From contig JBGMEA010000027.1 of assembly GCA_041447245.1 (NCBI GenBank), forward strand, positions 124,001 through 188,000: 64,000 nt of DNA, read 5' to 3'. Below are positions 27,558-35,847 of the stretch, one piece after another. A model generated the notes under the pieces. That model saw nothing but the letters and a program-made list of their open reading frames with translations. It was not told where the DNA came from and did no database searches. Origin of the DNA: JBGMEA01 sp041447245 (lineage in GTDB: Bacteria > Bacillota > Clostridia > Eubacteriales > Anaerofustaceae). A program made the translations under genes and the position numbers. Numbering within the stretch: the first letter of the stretch is position 1; each line of letters begins with the position of its first letter.

Positions 27558-28883
27558 TTATTTATTCCATCCCGCAATCCGAATTGCGCTCATTTTCACG
27601 CACCCATACGCGGATAACGGATAATTCTTTCGATCCGATGTGTTGGAATTGATCAGATAATCGACCACATTCCCGTTTTCATCCTTCACGATTCCCGTAA
27701 TCAAAACAACATGCGACCATCCGTCGCCCCAATCCATCATAATGCCATCGCCGATCTCTGCGGAATACAGATTATTTGCCGTTTCGGCGACAATTCCATA
27801 TCCGCTGTTTCCCGTGCAATAGTCATAAAAATAACCGACCTGTGTCCATGACGGGGATCGTCCCGATTTTGCGGAAGTGCTGTCCGGGGTATCATTGTAC
27901 CATTTCCAGATTTCGTCTCCTGTCACGTCCATCGGAATGCCACCTGCAAAAATGCACTGCGACACAAAATTGGCACAATTCCCTCCGGCATAATCATACG
28001 TCTCCCATACACTGTCATTACGGATAACTGCAGTATCCCCCACCCATTTTTCCGCATAAGCTACCGCATCTTCCCGTTTATAATCATAAGCGGCATTCAA
28101 AGTCAACGGATAACCCGAAGGGTCTGCAAGATACGCCTGACGCTGCGATTCATAAGTATCCAGATTTTTTTTCGCGTCGGATTCCATGTCGCTCAGACGC
28201 TGATCAATCAACTGTTTGATCTGATCGTTCGACAGCGAAGCGTTATCCGAAGCATCTTTCAATGATTCTTCCAATTCGGAGTAAACAGAATCCTCGTAAA
28301 TATGAGTCAGAATCCGATATCCGTCGGATGTCTTTTTCAACACGAACGTATGCTCAACCCCGCACATGGAAGAAGTGACATCTCCGTAACCCACGAACTG
28401 CATGGACTCATCCGACACCAGTTTAATCTCGAGACGGTCACCGTCTGTCTTCGCGTCAGTAATGGTGACACCGCAGGTACACGAGGAGAACCCCAGATCA
28501 CAAACCCCATTGCTGCGGTAGAAAATCAAATAGTTCAGTACAGCTTGGTTGATCCGCGCGCTGGCGTACGAATCACTGTCTTCCATGCCGTAATACTGCG
28601 TCAGATCAGCGGGCTTCAGCGTTCCCAACGAGCTGTAATACGCCGTAAAATATTGTTCAATCAGCTTTAAAGCATCTGTCGTTTTCAATCCGCCGCTGTC
28701 GCGCAGCACGTATGTCACATCGGAGGATCGAACAGAGGTTGCTCTGTTTTGTTCGGAAATCCCGCGGAAATGCCGTACAATCATTATTCCGCTTCCGATC
28801 AATAAGACCATTGCAAGAAAAAAGCCAAACATTCTTCTCCGAAATTTTTTTCTGTTCAGTCTGATTTTATATTTTTTTTTCAT
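27558..28883 (-). CDS. membrane-anchored amidase-domain (Amidase_6) protein
   Basis: The 441-residue product has a basic N-terminus and one TM helix (about residues 18-38), then an extracytoplasmic region. Residues 270-440 match the putative amidase domain family with catalytic Cys in GGNCANFVSQCIFAGG and His in WSHVVLITG; such domains are NlpC/P60-like cysteine peptidases acting on cell wall or peptides. The middle 150 residues contain four Cys that could form disulfides. The ATG has no clear Shine-Dalgarno; AAAAGGAG lies over 30 bases upstream with no start codon near it. It is first in the operon with the polyamine genes, an odd pairing. Confidence 0.8.
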   Translation of the reverse strand: MKKKYKIRLNRKKFRRRMFGFFLAMVLLIGSGIMIVRHFRGISEQNRATSVRSSDVTYVLRDSGGLKTTDALKLIEQYFTAYYSSLGTLKPADLTQYYGMEDSDSYASARINQAVLNYLIFYRSNGVCDLGFSSCTCGVTITDAKTDGDRLEIKLVSDESMQFVGYGDVTSSMCGVEHTFVLKKTSDGYRILTHIYEDSVYSELEESLKDASDNASLSNDQIKQLIDQRLSDMESDAKKNLDTYESQRQAYLADPSGYPLTLNAAYDYKREDAVAYAEKWVGDTAVIRNDSVWETYDYAGGNCANFVSQCIFAGGIPMDVTGDEIWKWYNDTPDSTSAKSGRSPSWTQVGYFYDYCTGNSGYGIVAETANNLYSAEIGDGIMMDWGDGWSHVVLITGIVKDENGNVVDYLINSNTSDRKNYPLSAYGCVKMSAIRIAGWNK

Positions 28884-28964
28884 CCAAATACCCGTCGCTG
28901 TTTCGTTTGGTTTTTCTCCTTTTATTCCGGTTACTATTATATCATACGAATCAAACGAAATACT

Positions 28965-30563
28965 TCAATCTTGCGAGTACTTTTCTCTGTGCATCGTCTT
29001 CCATTTTTTTCCGATGACTTTTGCGCGTTTATCAAGGTACATGCGCTGATCGGCAATCCGAAATAATTCCTCGGAATCGGTGCCGTCATGCGGGCAGTTC
29101 CCCATTCCGACCGAGAAATCAATCTGAATCACTATGCCGTCTATCTCTATCGGCGTCCGAAATTCTCTTTTCACTCGGTGAATCAGATCAAGGCTTTCTT
29201 TTACTGACCCCACATTCTGTTGCAGCAAAACAAACTCATCTCCTCCGATCCGGGAAAAAATCTCCTCTTTTCGGATGCAATGCTTTACTTTCTCCGAAAA
29301 CAGCACTAAAATCCGGTCGCCGAAATCATGTCCGTATGTATCGTTCATCATCTTAAACCGATCCAGATCAATCACTGCGAGCGAGAAATGCCGACAGAAT
29401 TTGATGTAATCATCGATGGCCGCGTGCAGACGAGCCATCAGCAACCTCCGATTCGGCAGACCCGTCAACCTGTCATAGTTTGCCATTTCTTTCCAATACT
29501 GCAGCCCGGCCTTATATTCCGACACATCGTGCAGACTGATCACAATCCCGATCAAACCATCCATCTTGTTTTCCGCAATGCTGAGAGATGCATTGGTATG
29601 GATTACCGTTCCGTTTTTGTCCGTCAACTCGATTTCTGCATCGCTTACCGATTTTTTTTCTGCAAGTATGGATATCAGTTTGGTATTGTATTTTCTGTTT
29701 TTGAGTATTTCGCAGAATTCTCTTCCAATCAGCTCCTCCGCACAAAAGCCCAACATCCGTTCACCCGCATGGTTTATCATCATAATAAATCCTTCCGGAC
29801 TGATCAGAATAATCGGATCCATCACCGTGTCCATCAAAAGCTGAGGTGTCACAATGTCATACACATCCAGCAGCTTATATGTTTTTGCCATCAGGAAAAA
29901 CGCAATCCCCCACGAAATCGATATAATATTCAGCAGGGGAGGAACGGCTGTAGTAAATGTAGGAAGAATTACATCCGTGGAAAAACCGATCACAATCATT
30001 ACAATATCAATTACCACAATAATTTTTGCCTGGATATTCAGCCTCATCCTACCGCTTCTTCTGGCCCATGCATACGTCTGCACAAGACCGATTATCAAAT
30101 ATGCAATAATATAAGCAGTAAAAAACCAGAACAAAAAAGAGCGGACATTCGTAACGTATGTCCAGCCCAATCCCAAGCTGCTTTGCACCAAATCTTTCGC
30201 TATCGGCGAATTGGGACTCACCAATGTTCCAATCATCAAAATTGCCGGCGGCAGATATAACATCCAATTGCACTGCAATCTGCCGATTGAAATCGATTTC
30301 CCGGCCAATAAATAAAAAAAATGCAATGCGAACGCCATAATGAATATCCATCCGACGGATCCTATTTTATGCCAAATCATTGCGTTATGAGAATTGGGGG
30401 CATGATAGAAAAATGCATCCGAAATGCACCAAATCATAAAGCACAGATTTACGACTGCAGCTAATCGATTCAGGATGCTTTTTGGATTTTGGCGAAGAAT
30501 ACTCGCGCCGATTAAAAAGAAACTGTAAGCGTTGATAATTGTAATCGCACTTAAAAAATTCAT
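28965..30563 (-). CDS. membrane PAS-GGDEF diguanylate cyclase
   Basis: A 532-residue sensor enzyme. The first 225 residues form about seven hydrophobic helices of the 7TM sensor type. A PAS domain follows (about 235-350; PIILISPEGFIMMINHAGERML). The GGDEF domain ends the chain with NYDRLTGLPNRRLL and FSRIGGDEFVLLQ. The catalytic motif is intact, so it should make c-di-GMP. The product-inhibition site (RxxD five residues before GGDEF) reads RKEE, so feedback inhibition may be weak. GGAAAG precedes the ATG. It is monocistronic. Confidence 0.92.
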   Translation of the reverse strand: MNFLSAITIINAYSFFLIGASILRQNPKSILNRLAAVVNLCFMIWCISDAFFYHAPNSHNAMIWHKIGSVGWIFIMAFALHFFYLLAGKSISIGRLQCNWMLYLPPAILMIGTLVSPNSPIAKDLVQSSLGLGWTYVTNVRSFLFWFFTAYIIAYLIIGLVQTYAWARRSGRMRLNIQAKIIVVIDIVMIVIGFSTDVILPTFTTAVPPLLNIISISWGIAFFLMAKTYKLLDVYDIVTPQLLMDTVMDPIILISPEGFIMMINHAGERMLGFCAEELIGREFCEILKNRKYNTKLISILAEKKSVSDAEIELTDKNGTVIHTNASLSIAENKMDGLIGIVISLHDVSEYKAGLQYWKEMANYDRLTGLPNRRLLMARLHAAIDDYIKFCRHFSLAVIDLDRFKMMNDTYGHDFGDRILVLFSEKVKHCIRKEEIFSRIGGDEFVLLQQNVGSVKESLDLIHRVKREFRTPIEIDGIVIQIDFSVGMGNCPHDGTDSEELFRIADQRMYLDKRAKVIGKKWKTMHREKYSQD

Positions 30564-30665
30564 ACTCTTTCCGTTATTTCATATTGTTTTCTGAGATTGA
30601 TCCATTGCTATGTATCGGCTATTCGGGCAAAATCTTTACCTGTTTTTTGATTAAAACCTTAGATA

Positions 30666-30691
30666 TAAAAAGACCGCATTGCTGCGGTCTG
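30666..30691 (-). terminator. intrinsic terminator after symporter gene
   Basis: GACCGCA, loop GCAA, TGCGGTC, then TTTTT on the reverse strand, 24 bases beyond the stop codon. Confidence 0.88.
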
Positions 30692-30714
30692 CCCAATGCA
30701 GAGCACATCATCGA

Positions 30715-32361
30715 TCACTCAGCTTTTTTTTCGCCGATCCCCGCAAAGCAACCTTCTATGTATGAGGGATCCAGATCACTTTTCTTTTTCGCCGCATAAA
30801 TGATCCAGACGATTGCCATCGCAAGGATCGAAACAGGAAGCGCTATCATCGTCGTGCCGACCATCGACCAGCTCTGCAGCGAAGTGTTCAGTACAAGGGA
30901 TGTTTTCCCAAAAACTAAATTGCAAATCTGAAAATATGATGCGTTGCTGTGAATAAAAAATGTCCAGATAAACCAGGATACCGATCCGGCAATCATGCTG
31001 GCTTTCGCAGCCGCACGCGGCATTTTTCTGAAATACAATGCTCCGATATACATCGGCAGGAATGCTGCAGTTGTCAATTCAAAGAAAATGCTGGTGAATT
31101 TTGCAATAATCCCTTCCGCAATCGGCAGGCCGTTTGAGAACCATGCAATCGCAGTGCTCATCACGATCACAATCAGGATTCCGACGCGAGTGATCATCAT
31201 TGTATTTCCGGTTTTACCCAATGTTTTTTCATACAAATCTCTTCCTGCAGCCGTACCCATCGTATGGAACTGCGAGCTGATCGTCGACATGGCCGCTGCC
31301 AGCATACAAATGAGAAAGATCGAAGAGAACCAGTCGGGAAGATATGTTTTGATAAACAACGGAATGATATTATCACTGACACCCCCCGCTGCAACAATGG
31401 AAATTGATCCGGTCGATTGATACAGCAATACATTGGAGAGTGCACCTACCACATATGCAATTCCGGCCATAGCAAGAATAAAGATCCCACCTGACAATAC
31501 TCCGCGATTCAATTCTTTATTACTCTTCACAGTCATAAAACGAACAATCATCTGAGGCTGCGCCAATGCGCCGATTCCGACACCCATCACGATTGTGGAA
31601 ATCATACTCCACCACATGGAAGATCCGGCTTTCGGCATGGATGTCCATCCCTGAAATCCTGTCTGTATCGATTTTGCCATTGCGCTCTGCACATCGGATT
31701 GTCCGAACAGTGCTGTCAACTGCGCATGTGCCGAAGCCACGCCCCCCAGTTTTCCGTATGCGACAAACAACAGCACAATCATCGCAAAAAACATAATGGC
31801 TCCCTGAAAGGCATCCGTATACATCACCCCTTTCATTCCGCCCATCCATACATAAATCGCAACGATTGCAACGAAAAACAATAAAGCCGCATAATAAGAC
31901 ATTCCAAAATATGTCTGAATAAAATTCGCCCCGCCTTTAATCACCGCAGCCGAATAGATCGGCATGCAGATGAAAATGAGCAACGCCGCATATCCCTGAA
32001 TAAACTTAGAATTAAATCGTTTTCCGATCAGTTCAGGAAAGGTATGCGCATCCAGCGTATGACCGATGCGTCTGGTTCGCTTCCCGAAAAAAACGAATGC
32101 GATGAACACACCGATAAACACATTCAAAAACGTCAGCCATAACAACCCCATCCCCATATTGGCTGCCAGTCCTCCAAACCCCACGATCGCGGAAGTGCTG
32201 ATAAATGTGGCACCATAGGAAAGCGCCATAATAAGAGGATGTGTTTTTCTGCCCGCCAACAAATAATCCTGTGATGTTTTGGTCTGCTTGAAGCCGACAA
32301 ATCCCAGAAGCGTCAGAATGAACAGATACACAATCAGTATAATAAGATTCAATAAGTTCAT
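30715..32361 (-). CDS. sodium:solute symporter (SSS family)
   Basis: A 548-residue integral membrane protein with about 13 hydrophobic helices and the SSS signatures DYLLAGRKTHP (after helix 1) and GGMKGVMYTDAFQG. ATFISTSAIVGFGGLAANMG is the sodium-binding helix region. It is of the pantothenate/acetate/proline-type clade; the substrate cannot be read from sequence. AAGGAG precedes the ATG. A 60-residue membrane protein encoded 41 bases upstream is probably its accessory subunit. Confidence 0.9.
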   Translation of the reverse strand: MNLLNLIILIVYLFILTLLGFVGFKQTKTSQDYLLAGRKTHPLIMALSYGATFISTSAIVGFGGLAANMGMGLLWLTFLNVFIGVFIAFVFFGKRTRRIGHTLDAHTFPELIGKRFNSKFIQGYAALLIFICMPIYSAAVIKGGANFIQTYFGMSYYAALLFFVAIVAIYVWMGGMKGVMYTDAFQGAIMFFAMIVLLFVAYGKLGGVASAHAQLTALFGQSDVQSAMAKSIQTGFQGWTSMPKAGSSMWWSMISTIVMGVGIGALAQPQMIVRFMTVKSNKELNRGVLSGGIFILAMAGIAYVVGALSNVLLYQSTGSISIVAAGGVSDNIIPLFIKTYLPDWFSSIFLICMLAAAMSTISSQFHTMGTAAGRDLYEKTLGKTGNTMMITRVGILIVIVMSTAIAWFSNGLPIAEGIIAKFTSIFFELTTAAFLPMYIGALYFRKMPRAAAKASMIAGSVSWFIWTFFIHSNASYFQICNLVFGKTSLVLNTSLQSWSMVGTTMIALPVSILAMAIVWIIYAAKKKSDLDPSYIEGCFAGIGEKKAE

Positions 32362-32402
32362 AGTTTCTCCTTCGTTGTATCGGTTAAAAATAAAGCCACA
32401 TA

Positions 32403-32585
32403 TTACAGATCTTCGTCAATCTTATTTTGTGACGCCTCCCATTGCGATTCCTCCTGCATCTGTACAGGATCCTCTTCTCCGCCCTTATTCCAGTTCACAA
32501 TTCCATAAACAATACACAGCAATGTACTGAGGATACTCAAAACATAAGCAGCGATAATACCGAAATCGTTCAATCCCAAGAACAT
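32403..32585 (-). CDS. symporter small accessory protein
   Basis: A 60-residue protein with one TM helix (about residues 10-31; YVLSILSTLLCIVYGIVNW) and a charged cytosolic tail. Small proteins with this shape and position are a recognised family upstream of SSS symporters (established knowledge, recalled). AAAAGGAG lies seven bases before the ATG. It is the first gene of the symporter operon. Confidence 0.8.
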   Translation of the reverse strand: MFLGLNDFGIIAAYVLSILSTLLCIVYGIVNWNKGGEEDPVQMQEESQWEASQNKIDEDL

Positions 32586-32964
32586 GATTTTCTCCTTTTC
32601 GTATTCGAATAAAATCTGACAATGAGCGTTACCGAACTCAAATTAAAACCCATCCGTTTCGGTCTCCCGATCAGAAAGCAAATAATATTAACAGAATATT
32701 CAGAATTTTTAAAATAATCACTGCCGGCTTTCGTTATTCAATGATGAAGATCGAGCAGATCTCACTTATATGGCGTTTCACATAAGCGAATCGGAAAAAT
32801 AATATTTCTCTTTCCTAGAAATAAAATTGCATGAATTGTGCTAATTATAAATGAGATCCCGTAAAAGTGCAAGCGAAATTTCAGCCTGCAAAACGCAAGT
32901 GACACACTAATTTGCACTTTCTTATTGTATGTTATAATAGGAATAAAAGGGAAAAGGAATCAGT
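32586..32964. other. 379-base intergenic region between divergent transporter genes
   Basis: No gene or RNA is recognised. Its right end holds TATAAT at 32933-32938 with a TTTGCA/TTGCAC box 15-16 bp upstream, the likely promoter of the Ca/Na exchanger. The rest is AT-rich and should hold the leftward promoter for the symporter operon, which I cannot place with confidence. Confidence 0.6.
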
Positions 32965-33945
32965 ATGTTTCTTACTATTTTGCTGCTTTTAAGCGGATTT
33001 ATTCTGTTGATCAAAGGAGCAGATTGGTTTGTCGATAATGCTTCTTCGTTTGCATTTCGATTCGGCATCCCCGCACACATCATCGGCATGACCGTCGTCG
33101 CGTTCGGGACAAGCGCGCCGGAACTTTCGGTCAGCATCACGGCAGCGCTCAGGGGCAGCAGCGGCATCGCCATCGGAAATGTCGTCGGTTCCTGTCTGAT
33201 CAATTTATTGCTCGTCGGCGGCATCAGTGCCGCAATGCGCCCGCTTCCGATCAACAAATCAATTCTGTTCAAAAACTACCCTTATTCGATCGTAGGAGCA
33301 ATCGTGCTATTGATTCTGTCTTACGATTCTTTTTTTGAGACTGGAAAGAACTTTCTTTCCCGGGGAGACGGGGCGATCCTTCTCATTTTCTTTCTGATTT
33401 TTTTATATTTTACGGTTTCCGAAACAAAACAAAATCTCAGGGAAGAAAAGCAGGAGAAAGCCGAATGGAAAGAAAGTCTGGAGCTGAAAAAACCAAACCC
33501 GGTGAAAAACACGATTCTGCTCCTCCTCGGTCTTGTCGGCGTGGTCGGCGGTGGGCAGTTAATCGTTACTCAGGCGGTCTCCATCGCTTCCGCCGCAGGG
33601 ATCAGCGAAGGGCTCATCGGACTGACCGTTGTCGCCATCGGCACTTCGCTTCCCGAATCCGTCACTTCCGTCATTGCCGTAAAAAAAGGCAACAGCGATA
33701 TCGCGCTGAGCAACATCATCGGGTCGAATATCTACAACATTTTTCTGATCCTCGGACTGTCCGCATTCATCACCGCCATCCCGGTCGATGTCGATTCCGT
33801 TTTCGACACCTTTATTCTGTGCGTGACGAGCATGTTGTTTTATATTCCGATGTTTTTCGCAAAAAAAGTATCCCGCCCGGTCGGAATACTCATGATCGTT
33901 ACGTATTTGGTCTATCTTTCCTATCTCATTTTCAGCAGGTTGTAG
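32965..33945 (+). CDS. calcium/sodium antiporter (YrbG-like, CaCA family)
   Basis: This 326-residue protein has the two inverted CaCA repeats. The first alpha repeat reads TVVAFGTSAPELSVS with GNVVGSCLINLLLV; the second reads TVVAIGTSLPESVTSV with NIIGSNIYNIFLILG. A charged loop rich in Lys and Glu near the middle separates the halves. Ten or so TM helices are expected. It exchanges calcium for sodium or protons. AAAGG seven bases upstream supports the ATG. Confidence 0.92.
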   Translation: MFLTILLLLSGFILLIKGADWFVDNASSFAFRFGIPAHIIGMTVVAFGTSAPELSVSITAALRGSSGIAIGNVVGSCLINLLLVGGISAAMRPLPINKSILFKNYPYSIVGAIVLLILSYDSFFETGKNFLSRGDGAILLIFFLIFLYFTVSETKQNLREEKQEKAEWKESLELKKPNPVKNTILLLLGLVGVVGGGQLIVTQAVSIASAAGISEGLIGLTVVAIGTSLPESVTSVIAVKKGNSDIALSNIIGSNIYNIFLILGLSAFITAIPVDVDSVFDTFILCVTSMLFYIPMFFAKKVSRPVGILMIVTYLVYLSYLIFSRL

Positions 33946-33985
33946 CACGCGCTTTAATCGAAGGAATCGTATGCCTGATTTGAAT

Positions 33986-34468
33986 TCAAAGAACATAGCA
34001 GTAAATCCGAATCGTTTCATATCCGCCGGTTTTGATCGCAAACCCCTCGGGGATTTCCCCGATCAAGCGAAATCCCACCGATTCATAAATGCGAATGGCG
34101 GCTTTATTTGATGCGACAACCGCATTAAACTGCATGATCCGATATCCCGACTCTTTCGCTTTTTTCAGCGAATGCTCTACGAGCAATCTTCCGACTCCGT
34201 TTCCTCTCTCATCGGAAGCAACCCCGTAACTGGCATTGCAGATATGCCCGCATCGACCGACATTGTTCGGATGCAGGATGTAAAATCCGCAGATGGTTCC
34301 GTCCTTCGTCGCAACCGACGTAACATCCTGTTTGGAAAACAACAATGCCGCCTCGTCTTCGCTCAGCTTCTCTGTCTGCGGAAATGCCACGCCTTCCTCC
34401 ACCACTTCATTCCATATAGCCGCAAGTGTTTTGATATCTTCTTTTTTATATTCTCTGATCGTAATCAT
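33986..34468 (-). CDS. GNAT family N-acetyltransferase
   Basis: A 160-residue GNAT that starts MITIREYKKEDIKTLAAIWN. The acetyl-CoA loop reads SDERGNGVGRLLVEHSL (Q/RxxGxG type) and the C-terminal AIRIYESVGFRLIGE is the usual motif B region. The closest general types act on amino groups of small molecules; the substrate is unknown. GAGGGATT precedes the ATG. It overlaps nothing functional with the gene upstream but lies 10 bases from that gene's stop, probably in one transcript. Confidence 0.88.
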   Translation of the reverse strand: MITIREYKKEDIKTLAAIWNEVVEEGVAFPQTEKLSEDEAALLFSKQDVTSVATKDGTICGFYILHPNNVGRCGHICNASYGVASDERGNGVGRLLVEHSLKKAKESGYRIMQFNAVVASNKAAIRIYESVGFRLIGEIPEGFAIKTGGYETIRIYCYVL

Positions 34469-34478
34469 AATCCCTCTT

Positions 34479-35660
34479 TTACATGATTGCATGCAGATAT
34501 GCTGTCAGCACTGTCCAGCTCGGTCCGTCAAATCCTTCCGCAAATCCGCAGATCAAAAAATTAATTACTGCCGAAACAATCAACAAAATCGGGATTACGG
34601 CAAACATTGCCGCTGTTTTCTTCCGTTCGCTCCATTTGCTTCGCATCACTAAGGTATAGCCCGCTCCGAAGGAGAATACCGCGGAAAACCAGCTGGTGAA
34701 GTTCACGAGCGGCACACCCAGAAACCATGCGGGCAGAGCCGCATTCCATGTCCAGAGTCCGAGTCCCGTCGCTGCCGGATCCACATTCAGATCCCAACAC
34801 AATGCGATCAATGAGATTGCGATGCCCGAGAGCGCCGCATTGCATTTCATGAGCGTTTCCCATCGTGCCGTCAATCTTTCCCAGATGCAGACCACGCAGT
34901 AGAACACCATCGGCCAGCCGAGCATTGTCACCATCGGTGCCGCCAAAAACGGAAAATAAACATGATAATCGTTCTCTGTAAAAAATCCGCTCAGGACCCC
35001 TCCGCTTTCCAGCAGAAACCCGTACAGCAATGCCGCGCCGAAAAAACGTATCACACCATGCAGCCTACGGTATTGCAAACAATGAGCCAAAAACAGGAGC
35101 ATCCAAACCACATTGATGATTTCGTAGAAACCGATCAGCGCTCTTTTTTGCGCCACATCCACCAGCACGGTTCCTTCCAGTCGCCATTCCCGTCCATCCG
35201 AGGTCGTCAAAAGAGCATTCTGAGCCAGCCCGACTCCGTTTTTGTCATACAACGAATTCCCGCTTCCATCCGTTACCCCGCCGTCATTCGAAACGATGGC
35301 TGACGGATAGTACGCTTGAATATCCACAACGATATTATTCTGCGTCACGGGTTTCACAATGAGCGCCAAAGCGATCAGGATCACGATCATACTTCCCGCA
35401 GCAAGAACTGCTCTTTTCAGAGAAAGATGCACATGCCCGACACGATCTGCCGAGCCCACTTCCGCATACTGTGAAGCGAGTACGTAACAAAAAATCCAAA
35501 ACAGCGGCAGCAATGCGCTCAGTAAATATACCGTTCTGGACGGATTGAAATATGCCATCGACAAAACCGCCGAACTCAATATGGTATAAACACTGTAGAA
35601 GATCGGAAGATTCAGCCATATTCCTTTCAGAGTTCCTGTCATCCGATTTTGTACGATCAT
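34479..35660 (-). CDS. CruF/DUF422-like carotenoid-biosynthesis-type membrane protein
   Basis: The 393-residue product has about nine hydrophobic helices. Its C-terminal half contains WDLNVDPAATGLGLWTW followed by GVPLVNFTSWF, which is the signature of carotenoid hydratases of the CruF family (D-x-x-x-D-P, then GVP-x-x-N). No other carotenoid genes (phytoene synthase, desaturase) lie in the window, so the natural substrate is uncertain. A polar loop of 70 residues (about 120-190) between helices is unusual. The start is uncertain: an ATG nine codons earlier lacks a Shine-Dalgarno, while AGAGGA lies about eight bases before the ATG used. Confidence 0.6.
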   Translation of the reverse strand: MIVQNRMTGTLKGIWLNLPIFYSVYTILSSAVLSMAYFNPSRTVYLLSALLPLFWIFCYVLASQYAEVGSADRVGHVHLSLKRAVLAAGSMIVILIALALIVKPVTQNNIVVDIQAYYPSAIVSNDGGVTDGSGNSLYDKNGVGLAQNALLTTSDGREWRLEGTVLVDVAQKRALIGFYEIINVVWMLLFLAHCLQYRRLHGVIRFFGAALLYGFLLESGGVLSGFFTENDYHVYFPFLAAPMVTMLGWPMVFYCVVCIWERLTARWETLMKCNAALSGIAISLIALCWDLNVDPAATGLGLWTWNAALPAWFLGVPLVNFTSWFSAVFSFGAGYTLVMRSKWSERKKTAAMFAVIPILLIVSAVINFLICGFAEGFDGPSWTVLTAYLHAIM

Positions 35661-35786
35661 ATCACTGTCCTCTGCACTTTCACCCATAGTTTATTATCAA
35701 CCGAACGTACTTTTTCAAGAAGAATAATGTGTCCTGCACTGATTTATTTCTTTTCTTCATCATATCATAAATCCTCTCGTCAAAGA

Positions 35787-35813
35787 AAAATACCTTCCCG
35801 AAAGAAGGTATTT
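35787..35813 (-). terminator. intrinsic terminator after oxidoreductase gene
   Basis: AATACCTTC pairs with GAAGGTATT around a TTTCGG loop on the reverse strand, followed by TTTC. Confidence 0.8.
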
Positions 35814-35847
35814 TGTCCGTTTGAACAATCATACATTGAAGTTCGTC

